DNA of 64,000 nt from an uncultured Pedosphaera sp. Its GTDB lineage: Bacteria > Verrucomicrobiota > Verrucomicrobiia > Limisphaerales > Pedosphaeraceae. Positions 1 through 11,059 of the stretch are shown here, in pieces. The stretch is from assembly GCA_903918755.1 (NCBI GenBank), contig CAIXFN010000014.1, positions 265,570 through 329,569 of the forward strand, written 5' to 3'. Every line of letters starts with the position of its first letter. Within the stretch, counting starts at the first letter, position 1. Made by a program: the position numbers and the translations under genes. The notes under the pieces are model-generated. The model was not told the origin of the DNA and made no database searches. It worked only from the letters and a program-made list of their open reading frames with translations.

Positions 1-1707
1 TTCATGCGTTCCAACGCCGCCACCTGCATCAACCAGAAGATCCTGGTGAGCAAGGGCGAGACCATCAAAAAAGGTCAAGTGATCGCCGACGGTCCCTGCA
101 CCCAGGGTGGGGAACTCGCGCTCGGGCGCAATGTGCTCTGCGCGTTCATGCCGTGGAACGGTTATAACTTCGAAGACGCCATCCTGATCAGCGAGAAGAT
201 CGTCAAGGAAGACATCTTCACCTCGATTCACATTGATGAATTCGAAGTGGGCGCCCGCGACACCAAACTCGGGCCGGAAGAAATCACCCGCGACATCCCC
301 AACTTGGGCGATGAAGCGTTGAAGAACCTTGGGCCGGACGGCGTTATTCGCGTCGGTGCCGAAGTGAAACCCGGCGACATTCTGGTCGGCAAAATCACGC
401 CGAAGAGCGAAACCGAGCTGGCTCCGGAAGAGCGCCTCTTGCGCGCCATCTTCGGTGAAAAAGCCGCGGATGTTAAGGACACCTCGCTCAAAGTGCCCTC
501 GGGTACCTACGGCATTGTCATGGACGTGAAGGTCTCGGCCAAGAAGGATGCTGATCCCAATACCCGGGTCGTGGCAACGGAAGAGAAGCGGCATTCCAAG
601 GAAGTCGAGGAAGACTTCAAGAAGAAGACCGAGGAATTGCGCGAGCAATTGACCGAGGCTTTGAGCAACATCCTGCTGGGTGAAAAGATCCCCTTGGATG
701 TCGTGAATTCCGAGACCGGTGAGATCATCATCCCGGCGAACCGCAAAATCACCAAGACCCTGTTGCGGAAACTGGCCACGGTGTACGATCGCATCGAAAT
801 TGATCCGTCCCCCATCCGCAACAAGATCAATGAAATCATCGGCAGCTTCAAAAAGAAGTTCGATGATCTCCAGATGCAGTACGACGAGGAACTGGAACGG
901 GCCGAATCGGGTGACGGTGTGGACACCGGCATCATCAAATCGGTCAAGGTTTACATCGCCTCCAAACGGAAGCTGTCCGTGGGTGACAAGATGGCCGGTC
1001 GTCACGGTAACAAGGGTGTCGTGGCCAAAATCGTGCCCGAGGAAGACATGCCGTTCCTGGACAACGGAACGCCGGTCGAAATCGTGCTGAACCCGCTGGG
1101 CGTGCCCTCGCGCATGAATGTCGGTCAGGTGTTGGAAACCCATTTGGGTTGGGCGGCCAAGCTGCTCGGCCTGCGGTTTGCCACCCCGGTATTCGACGGC
1201 ATCAAGGAAAAGGAAATCCGCGGCTACCTCAAGGAAGCCGGATTGCCGGAACATGCCAAGACCCGGTTGATTGACGGCCGCACCGGCCAGTCCTTCGATC
1301 AGGAAATCGTCGTAGGTTACATCTACATGATGAAGCTGGGCCATTTGGTGGCGGACAAGATTCATGCCCGCGCCGTGGGACCCTACTCGCTCGTCACCCA
1401 GCAACCCTTGGGCGGCAAGGCCCAGTATGGCGGCCAGCGGTTCGGGGAAATGGAAGTTTGGGCCATGGAGGCTTACGGGGCGGCCTACACCCTGCAGGAA
1501 CTCCTCACTGTCAAATCCGATGATGTGCAAGGGCGCACGCGGATCTATGAGAGCATCGTCAAGGGCGACAACAGCCTGGAAGCCGGCGTGCCGGAATCCT
1601 TCAACGTCTTGGTCAAGGAAATGCAATCGCTGGGCCTGGATGTGAAAGTGGGCTACTCCAACCCGCTCGACCAGCCGGCCGAGAAGCAGACACTCGCCGC
1701 GGTCTAA
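1..1707 (+). CDS. rpoB: RNA polymerase beta subunit, C-terminal part (5' end outside window)
   Basis: This is the last 567 or so residues of the beta subunit; the reading frame is open to the first base of the window, so the true start lies upstream. Visible beta-subunit landmarks are the [13 protein letters not shown] stretch near residue 50, the [14 protein letters not shown] motif near residue 325 that lines the active centre, and the C-terminal [19 protein letters not shown] block, which packs against beta-prime. The gene is followed after 57 bases by rpoC, the universal arrangement. The 57-base gap contains a GC-rich hairpin, listed separately. Nothing in the visible part is damaged. Rifampicin-binding residues are in the missing N-terminal half and cannot be judged. 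Confidence 0.98.
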   Translation, partial: FMRSNAATCINQKILVSKGETIKKGQVIADGPCTQGGELALGRNVLCAFMPWNGYNFEDAILISEKIVKEDIFTSIHIDEFEVGARDTKLGPEEITRDIPNLGDEALKNLGPDGVIRVGAEVKPGDILVGKITPKSETELAPEERLLRAIFGEKAADVKDTSLKVPSGTYGIVMDVKVSAKKDADPNTRVVATEEKRHSKEVEEDFKKKTEELREQLTEALSNILLGEKIPLDVVNSETGEIIIPANRKITKTLLRKLATVYDRIEIDPSPIRNKINEIIGSFKKKFDDLQMQYDEELERAESGDGVDTGIIKSVKVYIASKRKLSVGDKMAGRHGNKGVVAKIVPEEDMPFLDNGTPVEIVLNPLGVPSRMNVGQVLETHLGWAAKLLGLRFATPVFDGIKEKEIRGYLKEAGLPEHAKTRLIDGRTGQSFDQEIVVGYIYMMKLGHLVADKIHARAVGPYSLVTQQPLGGKAQYGGQRFGEMEVWAMEAYGAAYTLQELLTVKSDDVQGRTRIYESIVKGDNSLEAGVPESFNVLVKEMQSLGLDVKVGYSNPLDQPAEKQTLAAV

Positions 1708-1732
1708 GCCACGAACCGAACTGAAATTATTT

Positions 1733-1750
1733 GGGCGGGGCAGCCCGCCC
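1733..1750 (+). other. GC-rich hairpin between rpoB and rpoC
   Basis: A perfect 7-bp inverted repeat (GGGCGGG and CCCGCCC) with a GCAG loop sits 14 bases before the rpoC start. There is no T-run after it, so it does not look like an intrinsic terminator. It may be an mRNA processing or stability element, or it may affect rpoC translation; the role is inference. Confidence 0.45.
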
Positions 1751-1764
1751 CCACTGAAAATCGT

Positions 1765-4700
1765 ATGATTAGCCAAAAAGAAAACGCCCGCGAATTGCTC
1801 GGTCTGGACAAGGTGAATCAGGTGGAATACGTCGCGATTTCGGTCGCGTCGCCGGAATCCATCCGTTCCTGGTCGAAAGGGGAGGTGAAGAACCCCGAGA
1901 CGATTAATTACCGCACGTTCAAGCCGGAAAAAGGCGGATTGTTTTGCGAGCGCATTTTCGGTCCTGTGAAGGATTGGGAATGCTCCTGCGGCAAGTATAA
2001 GCGCATCAAGCATCGCGGGGTCGTCTGCGACCGTTGCGGCGTGGAAGTTACGCTGGCCCGGGTGCGTCGGGAGCGCATGGGGCACATCGAACTGGCGGTG
2101 CCCGTTTCCCACATCTGGTTTTTCAAGTGCATGCCGGCCCGCATCGGCCTGGTTTTGGATATGACCGCCCGGAATCTCGAGCGCGTCATCTATTACGAAG
2201 ATTACATGGTGATCGATCCGGGCTCGACTCCCTTGAAAGAGCATCAGCTCTTGAGCGAGCACGAATACCGCGAAAATCGCGAGACCTACGGTGTGGATGC
2301 ATTCGTCGCCAAGATGGGCGCCGAAGCCGTGCGCGAAGCCATGATGCGCGTGGATCTGGCCAAGCAGATTGATGCCCTGCAGATCGGCATGACCGAAACC
2401 AAGAGCAAACAAATCCGCAAGAAAATCGCCAAGCGGATCAAACTGCTCCAGGGCCTGCAGACCTCCAAGAGCCGTCCCGAATGGATGATTCTGACCGTCC
2501 TGCCGGTGATTCCGCCCGATCTGCGTCCGCTCGTTCCGCTGGAAGGCGGCCGGTTCGCGACCTCGGACTTGAACGATTTGTACCGCCGGGTCATCAACCG
2601 CAACAACCGGTTGAAGAACCTGCTCCAACTCAAGACCCCGGAAGTCATCATCCGGAATGAGAAGCGGATGCTCCAGGAAGCCGTGGACGCTCTGTTTGAC
2701 AACGGTCGCCATGGCCGTGCGGTCACGGGTGCCGGCAATCGTTCCCTCAAATCCCTCAGCGACATGCTGAAGGGCAAGAGCGGCCGCTTCCGCCAGAACT
2801 TGCTCGGCAAGCGCGTCGATTACTCCGGTCGTTCCGTCATCGTCATCGGACCGGAACTGAAATTGAACCAGTGCGGGTTGCCCAAGAAAATGGCGCTCGT
2901 CCTGTTCGAGCCCTTCATCATCCGCCGGCTCAAGGAACTTGGCTATGTGCACACGGTGCGCTCCGCCAAGAAAATGATTGAACGGCAGACCACCGAGGTG
3001 TGGGATATCCTCGAAGAAGTCACCAAGGGCCATTCGGTGTTGCTTAACCGCGCGCCGACCCTCCATCGTCTTTCCGTGCAGGCCTTTGAGCCGATTCTCA
3101 TCGAAGGCGAAGCCATCCGGATTCACCCCCTCGTCTGCACCGCCTACAACGCGGACTTCGACGGTGACCAGATGGCCGTCCATGTGCCCCTCTCCGTGGA
3201 AGCCCAGATGGAAGCCCGTCTGTTGATGCTGGCGCCCAACAACATTTTCAGCCCGTCCAGCGGCAAGCCCATCATCACGCCCACCCAGGACATCACCCTG
3301 GGCTGCTATTATGTCACTGCTGAACCCCGGGCCAACATGGCGCCGACCGGCACCATCAAGCTCTTCGGTTCCAAGCGGGAAGTCATTTACGCCTATTCCG
3401 ACAACGCGGTCCGGACGCACGAGCGCATCCGCATGGCGAACCCGGATTATGGCACCAAGACCGAATACGGCGATGCCGACAAGAAGGTCATCGAGACCAC
3501 GGTCGGGCGCGTCATTTTCAGCGAAATCTGGCCCGACGAAATGGGCTTCCCGAACAAGGTCGTGGGCAAGTCCCAATTGGGTGACCTGATCTGGAAGTGC
3601 TACAAGATCTGCGGCAAGGAAAAGACGGTTCTCACGCTGGACCGGCTCAAGGAGCTTGGTTTCCGCGAAGCCACCCGCGCGGGCGTTTCCATCGGTATCG
3701 ATGACATGATCATCCCGAAGGAAAAGAATCAGGAAATCGCCGCCGCCCAGAAGCAGATCGGTGAAGTTGAGAAGCAGTATCGCAAGGGTGTCATCACCCC
3801 GGGCGAGCGCTACAACAAGATCATCGACATCTGGACGCATTGCACCGACCAGATCGCAAACGTCATGCTCACCACCCTGGACAAGAACCAGGGCAAAGCC
3901 GAATACAACCCGGTTTCGTTGATGGTGGATTCCGGGGCGCGCGGTAATCGCCAGCAAGTCCGCCAGTTGGCGGGTGTGCGCGGTTTGATGGCCAAGCCTT
4001 CCGGTGACATCATTGAAAAACCGATTCTCTCCAACTTCCGCGAGGGATTGACGGTGCTCGAGTACTTCATCTCGACCCACGGCGCCCGCAAGGGTCTCGC
4101 CGACACCGCGCTGAAGACGGCGGATTCGGGTTACATGACCCGCAAACTCGTCGATGTGGCCCAGGACGTAATCATTCGCGATTCCGACTGCGGCACCAGC
4201 AACGGCATCTGGGTGCAGGCCATTTACGAAGGGGAAGACGAAGTGGTCAAGTTGGGCGAACGCCTCGTGGGCCGCTTCTCCTGCGACGACATCTATAATC
4301 CGAACAATCTCAAGGAATTGCTGGCGAAGGCCAATGAGGAGATTGACGAGATCAAATCCAAGAAGATTGATGGCGCCGGCATTGAGCGCGTCAAGATCCG
4401 CTCGGTGCTCACTTGCGAAAGCAAGCACGGCGTCTGTGTTTACTGCTATGGCCGCAACCTGGCCACCGGCGGACTCGTCAAGCTCGGCGAAGCCACGGGC
4501 ATCATTGCCGCGCAGTCGATCGGCGAACCCGGCACCCAGTTGACCATGCGCACGTTCCACATCGGTGGCACGGCGTCGCAGGTGTTTAAGCAGCCGCAAA
4601 TCAAGTCCAAGCACGAGGGCACGATCCGTTACAACGAATTGCGCCTGGTGGAATTGGAAGACGGCAACAACATCGTCCTGAACAAGAACGGCTCCATCTC

Positions 4701-5901
4701 GATCATCGGCGACGATGGCCGCGAATTGGAAGCGCACAACCTGGTCATCGGCTCGGTCATCGCCGTGAAGAATAACGGCCGTGTGAAGAAAGGTGACGCC
4801 TTCGTCCAATGGGATCCGTACAACGTCCCGATCTTGTCGGAAAAGGCCGGTCGGGTGAAGTTCAGCGACATCATCGAAGGGGTGACGATGAAGCAGGAAG
4901 TGGACGAGACGACCGCGCAAGAAGCCATGGTCATCATCGAACACAAGGAAGATTTGCATCCGCAGATCGTCATCACCGACGAGAAGGGCGAACCCCTGGC
5001 CAACTACCCGATTCCGTCGGGCGCGCACATCGTGGTCAACGCCGGCGACAAGATCGTGGCGGGCACCCTGATGGCCAAGACTCCGCGCAAGACATCCAAG
5101 ACCAAGGACATCACGGGCGGTCTCCCGCGCGTGGCGGAATTGTTCGAAGCGCGCCGGCCCAAGGATGCGGCGGAAATCTCGAAGATCGACGGCGTGGTGG
5201 ACTTCGGTCCGAGTGTGCGCGGCAAGCGTTGCATTCTCATCAAGAACACCGGCACGAATCTGGAGGAAGAGCACATGATCCCGATCGGCAAGCACGTCAT
5301 CGTCTTCAAGGGCGATTATGTGAAGAAGGGCCAGCAATTGACCGAAGGCCCCGTCGATCCCCATGAAATCCTGGACATTTGCGGGCCGCAGGAGCTGCAG
5401 GAGCATCTCGTCAACGAAGTGCAGGAGGTCTATCGCCTGCAAGGTGTGACGATCAACGACAAGCACATCGAGACCATCGTCCGGCAGATGTTGCGCAAAG
5501 TGCGCATCACCGAACCGTCCGATACCACTTTCCTGTGGGGCGAGCAGATCGACAAGATCGCCTTCGAAGAGGAAAACGCCCGCGTCGAGAAGATGGGTGG
5601 CAAGCCCGCCGAGGCGCAGCCGGTGCTGCTGGGCATCACCAAGGCCTCCCTGGAGACCGAGAGCTTCCTGAGTGCCGCGTCCTTCCAGGACACGACCCGG
5701 GTGCTCACCGAGGCGGCTACGCTCGCCAAGGTGGATTACCTGCGCGGGTTCAAGGAGAACGTGATCATGGGGCACATCATCCCCGCGGGCACGGGCTACG
5801 ACTACCACCGCAAGGCGACCCTCCGTCCGCTGGTCGAATTGTTGGAAGAAGAACCCGCGCCGGAACCCGCGCTGGCATTGGATAATCCGCTGGTCGGATG
5901 A
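1765..5901 (+). CDS. rpoC: RNA polymerase beta-prime subunit
   Basis: The 1378-residue protein is close to the usual bacterial length (about 1400). The N-terminal zinc site is present as four cysteines in [21 protein letters not shown] around residues 70-90, and the catalytic [12 protein letters not shown] motif, whose three Asp residues bind the active-site magnesium, lies near residue 455. The second zinc cluster is seen around residues 805-895 (DCGTSNG and [11 protein letters not shown]). The trigger-loop region [15 protein letters not shown] follows directly. The C-terminus has a short acidic Glu/Pro/Ala tail after the conserved helices. The ATG start gives the expected N-terminus. It partners with rpoB just upstream and with rpoA at 22518 to form core polymerase. 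Confidence 0.99.
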   Translation: MISQKENARELLGLDKVNQVEYVAISVASPESIRSWSKGEVKNPETINYRTFKPEKGGLFCERIFGPVKDWECSCGKYKRIKHRGVVCDRCGVEVTLARVRRERMGHIELAVPVSHIWFFKCMPARIGLVLDMTARNLERVIYYEDYMVIDPGSTPLKEHQLLSEHEYRENRETYGVDAFVAKMGAEAVREAMMRVDLAKQIDALQIGMTETKSKQIRKKIAKRIKLLQGLQTSKSRPEWMILTVLPVIPPDLRPLVPLEGGRFATSDLNDLYRRVINRNNRLKNLLQLKTPEVIIRNEKRMLQEAVDALFDNGRHGRAVTGAGNRSLKSLSDMLKGKSGRFRQNLLGKRVDYSGRSVIVIGPELKLNQCGLPKKMALVLFEPFIIRRLKELGYVHTVRSAKKMIERQTTEVWDILEEVTKGHSVLLNRAPTLHRLSVQAFEPILIEGEAIRIHPLVCTAYNADFDGDQMAVHVPLSVEAQMEARLLMLAPNNIFSPSSGKPIITPTQDITLGCYYVTAEPRANMAPTGTIKLFGSKREVIYAYSDNAVRTHERIRMANPDYGTKTEYGDADKKVIETTVGRVIFSEIWPDEMGFPNKVVGKSQLGDLIWKCYKICGKEKTVLTLDRLKELGFREATRAGVSIGIDDMIIPKEKNQEIAAAQKQIGEVEKQYRKGVITPGERYNKIIDIWTHCTDQIANVMLTTLDKNQGKAEYNPVSLMVDSGARGNRQQVRQLAGVRGLMAKPSGDIIEKPILSNFREGLTVLEYFISTHGARKGLADTALKTADSGYMTRKLVDVAQDVIIRDSDCGTSNGIWVQAIYEGEDEVVKLGERLVGRFSCDDIYNPNNLKELLAKANEEIDEIKSKKIDGAGIERVKIRSVLTCESKHGVCVYCYGRNLATGGLVKLGEATGIIAAQSIGEPGTQLTMRTFHIGGTASQVFKQPQIKSKHEGTIRYNELRLVELEDGNNIVLNKNGSISIIGDDGRELEAHNLVIGSVIAVKNNGRVKKGDAFVQWDPYNVPILSEKAGRVKFSDIIEGVTMKQEVDETTAQEAMVIIEHKEDLHPQIVITDEKGEPLANYPIPSGAHIVVNAGDKIVAGTLMAKTPRKTSKTKDITGGLPRVAELFEARRPKDAAEISKIDGVVDFGPSVRGKRCILIKNTGTNLEEEHMIPIGKHVIVFKGDYVKKGQQLTEGPVDPHEILDICGPQELQEHLVNEVQEVYRLQGVTINDKHIETIVRQMLRKVRITEPSDTTFLWGEQIDKIAFEEENARVEKMGGKPAEAQPVLLGITKASLETESFLSAASFQDTTRVLTEAATLAKVDYLRGFKENVIMGHIIPAGTGYDYHRKATLRPLVELLEEEPAPEPALALDNPLVG

Positions 5902-5928
5902 GACAATGAAAAAAAGTTTAAATATTAG

Positions 5929-5956
5929 TTGCAACAAATCATCATCTTGATATTAT
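5929..5956 (+). promoter_or_regulatory. candidate sigma-70 promoter upstream of rpsL
   Basis: In the 100-base AT-rich gap after rpoC, TTGCAA (5929-5934) and TATTAT (5951-5956) are separated by 16 bases, a reasonable -35/-10 pair. Transcription would start near 5963 and leave a leader of about 40 bases before rpsL at 6002. This is the only AT-rich gap of its size in the first 22 kb, which supports a promoter for the str genes. It is a pattern match only. Confidence 0.4.
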
Positions 5957-6001
5957 CCGCGCTCCGTTTCGCCGATGTCCGGGAAACGACGCAACGCTGA
6001 A

Positions 6002-6403
6002 ATGCCGACAATAAATCAACTGGTCCGAAAGGGCCGCAGCAAGTTAAAGCGCAAGTCGAAGTCGCCCGCGCTGGAAGTGGCGCCCTTTCGCCGGGGCGTC
6101 TGCATCCAAGTCATGACCCGCACACCCAAGAAGCCTAACTCCGCGATGCGGAAGGTGGCCAAGGTGCGGCTCACCAACGGGTACGAGATCATCGCTTACA
6201 TTCCGGATGAAGGCCACAACCTGCAGGAGCATTCAATTGTTCTTGTGCGCGGCGGTCGCGTTAAGGATCTTCCCGGTGTTCGTTACCACATCGTCCGCGG
6301 CACCCTGGACGCCGCCGGCGTCGAGAAGCGCCGGGTTAGCCGTTCCAAATACGGGGTGAAACGCCCCAAGGCTGCCAAGGTGGCCGCTGATGCCAAGAAA
6401 TAA
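6002..6403 (+). CDS. rpsL: 30S ribosomal protein uS12
   Basis: uS12 (133 residues) lies at the decoding centre of the small subunit. The conserved TPKKPNS loop and the [10 protein letters not shown] loop are intact, including both lysines whose mutation usually gives streptomycin resistance, so the allele looks wild type there. I chose the ATG at 6002 because it gives the standard N-terminus [11 protein letters not shown]; an in-frame ATG at 5975 would add nine residues that the family does not have. No Shine-Dalgarno motif is visible. It starts the str segment, 9 bases ahead of rpsG. Confidence 0.97.
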   Translation: MPTINQLVRKGRSKLKRKSKSPALEVAPFRRGVCIQVMTRTPKKPNSAMRKVAKVRLTNGYEIIAYIPDEGHNLQEHSIVLVRGGRVKDLPGVRYHIVRGTLDAAGVEKRRVSRSKYGVKRPKAAKVAADAKK

Positions 6404-6411
6404 CTGAATTT

Positions 6412-6885
6412 ATGTCCCGACGTCGTCAAGCAGTCAGAAGGCCGGTCTCGAAGGATGCCAAGTTTGGTAGCACCCTTGTGTCCCGGCTGGTTAACACCGT
6501 GATGAACAGTGGCAACAAGAGTGTCGCCCAGCGGATCGTCTACGGAGCGTTCGACCAACTCGCGGAAAAGAATCCCGCGTCGAACCCCTTGGAAATTCTC
6601 CAGCGCGCCGTGGACAACGCCAAGCCGCGTCTGGAAGTTAAAGCCCGCCGCGTCGGTGGTGCCACTTATCAGGTTCCGTTGGAAGTCTCGACGGATCGCC
6701 AATTCGCCCTCGCCTTGCGCTGGCTCGTGGATTTTGCGGATGCCCGCAAGGGTCTCCCCATGAAGGAAGCGCTGGCCGCGGAAATCCTCGAAGCCTATCA
6801 GGGGCAGGGGAATGCGATCCGGAAACGCGATGAAGTGCATAAGATGGCCCAGGCAAACAAGGCATTCGCACACTTCCGCTGGTAA
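6412..6885 (+). CDS. rpsG: 30S ribosomal protein uS7
   Basis: uS7 (157 residues, usual length about 156) binds 16S rRNA at the 3' major domain and nucleates head assembly; in E. coli it is also the translational repressor of the str operon. The family pattern is clear: an Arg-rich N-terminus, GNKSVAQRIVYGAF, an internal GGATYQVPLEV stretch, and the C-terminal HKMAQANKAFAHFRW. It follows rpsL by 8 bases and is followed by an intrinsic terminator at 6904, unlike the usual direct run into fusA. Translation starts with ATG after an AT-rich TGAATTT leader without a Shine-Dalgarno motif. Confidence 0.98.
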   Translation: MSRRRQAVRRPVSKDAKFGSTLVSRLVNTVMNSGNKSVAQRIVYGAFDQLAEKNPASNPLEILQRAVDNAKPRLEVKARRVGGATYQVPLEVSTDRQFALALRWLVDFADARKGLPMKEALAAEILEAYQGQGNAIRKRDEVHKMAQANKAFAHFRW

Positions 6886-6903
6886 CCAATCAACCATTGA
6901 CTT

Positions 6904-6937
6904 CGCCCCGATGGCCAATGCGAATCGGGGCGTTTTT
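6904..6937 (+). terminator. intrinsic terminator (or attenuator) between rpsG and fusA
   Basis: A 9-bp perfect stem, CGCCCCGAT (6904-6912) with ATCGGGGCG (6924-6932), and an 11-base loop are followed at once by TTTTT. This is a textbook Rho-independent terminator. Only 26 bases separate its end from the fusA start, so there is little room for a separate fusA promoter downstream of it. It may act as a partial terminator that lowers expression of the downstream genes relative to rpsL-rpsG. Confidence 0.8.
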
Positions 6938-6963
6938 AGTCTCAAAATTTAAATCAAACAGTA

Positions 6964-9135
6964 ATGGAAACCAAACCCGTCAACGCCCCTAGCCGGCAAT
7001 ACACGCTGGAGCGTACCCGTAACATCGGGATTGCCGCGCACATCGACGCCGGGAAGACCACCACCACCGAGCGGATCCTGTTTTACACGGGGTTGATTCA
7101 CAAGATTGGTGACGTGGATGATGGCAATACGGTGACGGACTGGATGGAGCAGGAACGCGAACGCGGTATCACCATTACGTCGGCAGCGGTAACTTGCTTC
7201 TGGAAGCAGAAGCCGGAAGTCGGTCTGCAGAAATTATTCGCGGGCTTGGATAACCGCATCAACATCATTGACACTCCTGGTCACGTGGATTTCACCGCCG
7301 AAGTCGAGCGGTCGATGCGCGTGCTGGACGGTGCTGTCGCCGTATTCTGCGGTGTGGCCGGGGTGCAGCCCCAGTCCGAAACCGTTTGGCGGCAGGCGAC
7401 CAAATACCGCGTTCCCCGCATTGCGTTCGTCAACAAGATGGATCGTACCGGTGCGAATTTCTACAACGCGCTGGATGACATGCGGAAGAAGCTGAACGCC
7501 TATGCGTTTCCGATCTTCCTGCCCATCGGCGCGGAAGACGCGTTTGCCGGTGTGGTGGATGTGGTGAACCAGAAGGCCATTGTTTGGGGCCCGGGCGACA
7601 CCACCAGCGAAGGTCTGAAGTACGAGATCACCGAGATTCCTGCGGATTTGAAGGAAAAGGCCGCTGAAGCTCTCCAGGAACTCATTGAAGCGGTCTCCAA
7701 CAAGGACGACGGTATTGCCGAATTGGTGCTCGAAGACAAGCCGATCGAGCCGCTCGTGCTGAAAGCCGCCATTCGCCGCCTGACCTGCAAAATTGAATTG
7801 GTGCCCGTACTTTGCGGTTCCGCCTTCAAGAAAAAAGCGGTTCAGGTGCTGATCGATTCCGTCATTGATTATTTGCCCGGCCCGCTGGACGTTCCCCCGG
7901 CCGAAGGTCATGAGCCCGGCACGGCCACCATCGTCAAAGTCCCCACCACGGACTACGAGAAGTTCTGCTCCCTGGCGTTCAAGCTGTGGACCGATGTGTT
8001 TGCCGGCAAACTGGTGTTTTTCCGGGTTTACTCGGGCCAGTTGAAAAAGGGCGATACCATTTACAATCCGCGCACCCGCCGTCGTGAACGCGTCAGCCGC
8101 CTCATGATCATCCAGGGCAGCGAACGTAAGGACGTCGATCAGGCCAATGCCGGCGACATCGCCGCCTTGGTTGGTCTCCGCAATATCACCACGGGCGATA
8201 CCCTCTGCAATGAGGACTTCGACGTAATGCTCGAACCGCCCACCTTCCCTGAACCGGTCATCAGCATGGCCGTGGAACCGAAGACGAAAGCGGATCGGGA
8301 CAAGATGTCGGAAGGTCTGCAGCGCTTGGCGGAAGAAGATCCCACCTTCCGTTGCTTTACCAACGAAGAAACCAGCCAGCTCATCATCGCCGGGATGGGT
8401 GAGTTGCACTTGGAAATCATCATCGACCGCTTGAAACGCGAGTTTAAGGTCGATGCCAACACGGGTGCTCCCCAGATCGCGTATCGCGAAACCATCACCA
8501 AGCCGGCCGAAGGCGAAGGCAAATTCATCCGCCAATCCGGTGGTCGTGGTCAATACGGACACGCCAATGTCAAAGTAATGCCTAATGAAAAGGGCAAGGG
8601 CGTCGAGGTTCTGAACAAGATTGTCGGCGGTGCCATTCCCAAGGAATACATCCCGGCGGTTATCGACGGGATCGAAGAAGCGATTCGCGGCGGTGTTTAT
8701 GCCGGCTTCCAAGTCATTGATATTAAAGTCGAAGTGGTTGACGGTTCCTTCCACGAAGTGGATTCGAACGAACTCGCCTTTAAGATGGCTGGCATCTTTG
8801 CCCTCAAGGACGCCTTCAAGAAGGCCGGTCCGATTCTCCTGGAACCCATCATGAAGGTGGAAGTCACCACCCCGGATGAATACCAGGGCGACCTCCTCGG
8901 GGATGTAAATCGTCGTCGTGGTCAGATCATCGGGATCGAAGCCAAGAGCGGTCAGACCATCGTCAATGCCAACGTGCCGCTGGCCGAAATGTTCGGCTAC
9001 GCCACCGCCATCCGTTCCCTTTCGAAGGGCCGGGCTTCCTATTCCATGGAGCCGCTCACGTTTGAGCAGGTCCCCAACAGTGTGCTGGCAACAATTTTGG
9101 ACAGCGCCAAATCTAAACCCGCAGCGCGATCCTAA
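6964..9135 (+). CDS. fusA: elongation factor G
   Basis: EF-G (723 residues) is the GTPase that drives tRNA-mRNA translocation. All GTPase motifs are visible: G1 [12 protein letters not shown] near residue 25, switch [12 protein letters not shown]3 DTPGHVDF near residue 100, and G4 NKMD near residue 155. The domain IV signature around [11 protein letters not shown] (residue 525) and the C-terminal domain V with [14 protein letters not shown] are present, so this is a full-length canonical EF-G. There is a short linker to rpsJ (24 bases) with no tuf gene in between, although many bacteria have one there. Confidence 0.98.
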   Translation: METKPVNAPSRQYTLERTRNIGIAAHIDAGKTTTTERILFYTGLIHKIGDVDDGNTVTDWMEQERERGITITSAAVTCFWKQKPEVGLQKLFAGLDNRINIIDTPGHVDFTAEVERSMRVLDGAVAVFCGVAGVQPQSETVWRQATKYRVPRIAFVNKMDRTGANFYNALDDMRKKLNAYAFPIFLPIGAEDAFAGVVDVVNQKAIVWGPGDTTSEGLKYEITEIPADLKEKAAEALQELIEAVSNKDDGIAELVLEDKPIEPLVLKAAIRRLTCKIELVPVLCGSAFKKKAVQVLIDSVIDYLPGPLDVPPAEGHEPGTATIVKVPTTDYEKFCSLAFKLWTDVFAGKLVFFRVYSGQLKKGDTIYNPRTRRRERVSRLMIIQGSERKDVDQANAGDIAALVGLRNITTGDTLCNEDFDVMLEPPTFPEPVISMAVEPKTKADRDKMSEGLQRLAEEDPTFRCFTNEETSQLIIAGMGELHLEIIIDRLKREFKVDANTGAPQIAYRETITKPAEGEGKFIRQSGGRGQYGHANVKVMPNEKGKGVEVLNKIVGGAIPKEYIPAVIDGIEEAIRGGVYAGFQVIDIKVEVVDGSFHEVDSNELAFKMAGIFALKDAFKKAGPILLEPIMKVEVTTPDEYQGDLLGDVNRRRGQIIGIEAKSGQTIVNANVPLAEMFGYATAIRSLSKGRASYSMEPLTFEQVPNSVLATILDSAKSKPAARS

Positions 9136-9159
9136 GCAGAAATTTAACTTGTTCTTTTT

Positions 9160-9468
9160 ATGGCTGGACAACGCATTCGTATTCGCTTGAAGGCATTTGA
9201 TCACCGCGTGATTGACCAATCCGCGCGCGACATTGCCGATACTGTCAAACGCACCGGCGCCCGCGTGGCGGGGCCCATTCCGCTTCCCACCCGCGTGGAG
9301 CGGTTCACCGTGCTGCGCTCACCGCATTCCGACAAAAAGTCCCAGGAAACCTTCGAACAACGCACCCACAAGCGCCTGCTCGACATCATCGAGCCCACGG
9401 CGAAAACGGTGGACGAACTCAAGAAGCTTAACCTCCCCGCGGGCGTGGACATCACCATCAAAATCTGA
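9160..9468 (+). CDS. rpsJ: 30S ribosomal protein uS10
   Basis: uS10 (102 residues) is a small-subunit head protein and, with NusB, part of antitermination complexes. The sequence has the family landmarks [13 protein letters not shown] near the start, [19 protein letters not shown] in the middle and VDITIKI at the end. It opens the S10 segment and is only 4 bases from rplC. The ATG follows an AT-rich CTTTTT leader. Confidence 0.98.
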   Translation: MAGQRIRIRLKAFDHRVIDQSARDIADTVKRTGARVAGPIPLPTRVERFTVLRSPHSDKKSQETFEQRTHKRLLDIIEPTAKTVDELKKLNLPAGVDITIKI

Positions 9469-9472
9469 TTTT

Positions 9473-10123
9473 ATGCTCGGCTTACTTGGAATTAAATTGG
9501 GACAGACGCGCGTTTACGACGACAAGGGCATCCTGCGCCCCGTCACCGTCGTATTGGCGGGACCAAATCGCGTGCTGCAGTGCAAAACCCAGGAGAGCGA
9601 CGGCTACAATGCCGTGCAACTCGGGTTCGATGACCAGAAGGAACAGCGCGTCACAAAGCCGCTGCTCGGCCACATCAAGAAGCACAACGGTGTCGCGGTG
9701 AAGAAAATCCAGGAATTCCGGGATTTCACTCTGGCGGTCAAGCCGGGCGACGTTATTGGCGCCACGGTATTTGCCAAAGGCGACTTTGTGGATGCCATCG
9801 GGGTGACCAAAGGCCGTGGTTTTGAAGGTGTCATGAAACGCCATAATTTCCGCGGGGGTGATGCCTCCCACGGTTCCAAAGGCTGGCGCCGTCGCCCCGG
9901 TGCGATCGGTCAGCGCCTGTTCCCAGGTACCGTCATGCGTGGCATGCGGATGCCCGGTCACATGGGCCAGGTCAAACGGACAGTGCAGAGCCTGGAAGTG
10001 ATTCAGGTTCGCGAAGCGGAAAATCTCCTGTTGATTTTCGGCGCCATTCCCGGAGCCAAGGGCGACTACGTCGTGATCCGTGAATCCAAGAAGCACCCCA
10101 AGGTGGCAGCCACATCGAAATAA
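9473..10123 (+). CDS. rplC: 50S ribosomal protein uL3
   Basis: uL3 (216 residues) is a primary assembly protein that reaches the peptidyl-transferase centre. I chose the ATG at 9473 because it gives the standard MLGLLGIKLGQTRVYDD start; a longer in-frame opening back to 9212 lies inside rpsJ and is not real. The central GDASHGSKGWRRRPGAIGQ and MRMPGHMGQ loops correspond to the long extension that penetrates 23S rRNA. It starts 4 bases after rpsJ and is followed by rplD. Confidence 0.97.
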   Translation: MLGLLGIKLGQTRVYDDKGILRPVTVVLAGPNRVLQCKTQESDGYNAVQLGFDDQKEQRVTKPLLGHIKKHNGVAVKKIQEFRDFTLAVKPGDVIGATVFAKGDFVDAIGVTKGRGFEGVMKRHNFRGGDASHGSKGWRRRPGAIGQRLFPGTVMRGMRMPGHMGQVKRTVQSLEVIQVREAENLLLIFGAIPGAKGDYVVIRESKKHPKVAATSK

Positions 10124-10132
10124 CGGACGCGC

Positions 10133-10759
10133 ATGAAACTTAAGATTCAAGATATTCAGGGCAATGCCCAAGGCGAGCTGGACGTGAAGTTCGCCGTGAT
10201 TGAAAATGGCAAGGGTACGCAAGCCGTCCATGACGCCGTGGTGGCTTTCAACGCCGCCCAGCGCAGTGGCACCGCCTGCACCAAGACCGTCGGCGAAGTG
10301 GCCGGCACCAACAAGAAGCCTTGGAAGCAAAAGGGCACCGGTCGCGCCCGCGCCGGCTCCTTCCGCTCGCCCCTGTGGCGTGGTGGTGGTGTGGTTTTCG
10401 GTCCCCGGCCCCGCGATTTCACCAAGAAAATCTCCTCGGCCACGCGCCGGTTGGCCCTTCGTAAGGCCCTGAGCGCGCGGATGCAAGCCGGTGATGTGGT
10501 TGTTCTGAATGACCTCAAACTGGCCACGCCCAAGACCAAGGAACTCATTGGGATCCTGGCGGCGCTGAACTTGGATGGGACCACTTTGCTGGTCGTCCAG
10601 GGCAACGAAACCAATCTGACTCTGGCCGCCCGTAACATTCCCCATGTGGAATTGACCACCGGGGACGATCTCAACACCTATCAGGTGCTCGACGCCGACA
10701 AATTGGTGTTCACCCGCGGTGCGTTTGACAAGGTCGAAGCGCGACTCGGCAACGAATAA
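10133..10759 (+). CDS. rplD: 50S ribosomal protein uL4
   Basis: uL4 (208 residues) lines the peptide exit tunnel; in gamma-proteobacteria it also represses the S10 operon. The tunnel loop is well conserved here (KPWKQKGTGRARAGSFRSP, then GGGVVFGPRPRDF near residues 62-100). The position between uL3 and uL23 is canonical. No leader long enough for an E. coli-type L4 attenuator exists before rpsJ (24 bases), so autoregulation by that route is unlikely here; this last point is inference. Confidence 0.97.
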   Translation: MKLKIQDIQGNAQGELDVKFAVIENGKGTQAVHDAVVAFNAAQRSGTACTKTVGEVAGTNKKPWKQKGTGRARAGSFRSPLWRGGGVVFGPRPRDFTKKISSATRRLALRKALSARMQAGDVVVLNDLKLATPKTKELIGILAALNLDGTTLLVVQGNETNLTLAARNIPHVELTTGDDLNTYQVLDADKLVFTRGAFDKVEARLGNE

Positions 10760-10764
10760 CTGAC

Positions 10765-11046
10765 ATGAATACTTTCGACATCGTAAAAACGGTGCGGTTG
10801 ACCGAAAAGGGCACCCGCCAGGGCGAAAAGCTCAACCAATACACTGTGGTCGCTGACCGCCGTGCCAACAAAATCCAGATCCGGCAGGCCGTTCAGGAAT
10901 TGTTCAAAGTCAAGGTCATCAAAATCAACACCTTGAATGTTCGTGGCAAGGCCCGGCGCAAACGCACCGCCCAGGCTGGGACCACCTCCACCTGGAAAAA
11001 GGCGCTCGTCACCCTGAAGGATGGCGATAAGATCATCCTGACCTAA
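10765..11046 (+). CDS. rplW: 50S ribosomal protein uL23
   Basis: uL23 (93 residues) sits at the tunnel exit and is the docking site for trigger factor and SRP. The sequence shows the expected [10 protein letters not shown] start region, the [13 protein letters not shown] helix and a basic loop [19 protein letters not shown] before the last strand. It is 5 bases after rplD and 13 before rplB. Confidence 0.96.
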   Translation: MNTFDIVKTVRLTEKGTRQGEKLNQYTVVADRRANKIQIRQAVQELFKVKVIKINTLNVRGKARRKRTAQAGTTSTWKKALVTLKDGDKIILT

Positions 11047-11059
11047 ACTACCGAATTGT

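Noticed and set aside
5975..6001. Earlier ATG start for rpsL
   Set aside because: Adds nine residues not present in uS12 proteins; the ATG at 6002 gives the standard N-terminus.
7234..9219. Long open frame on the minus strand over fusA (661 codons)
   Set aside because: It mirrors a strongly conserved EF-G gene, matches no family and has no leader; it is a by-product of GC-rich codon use.
9482..10645. Long minus-strand frame over rplC/rplD
   Set aside because: Shadow of ribosomal genes; composition and content are not protein-like.
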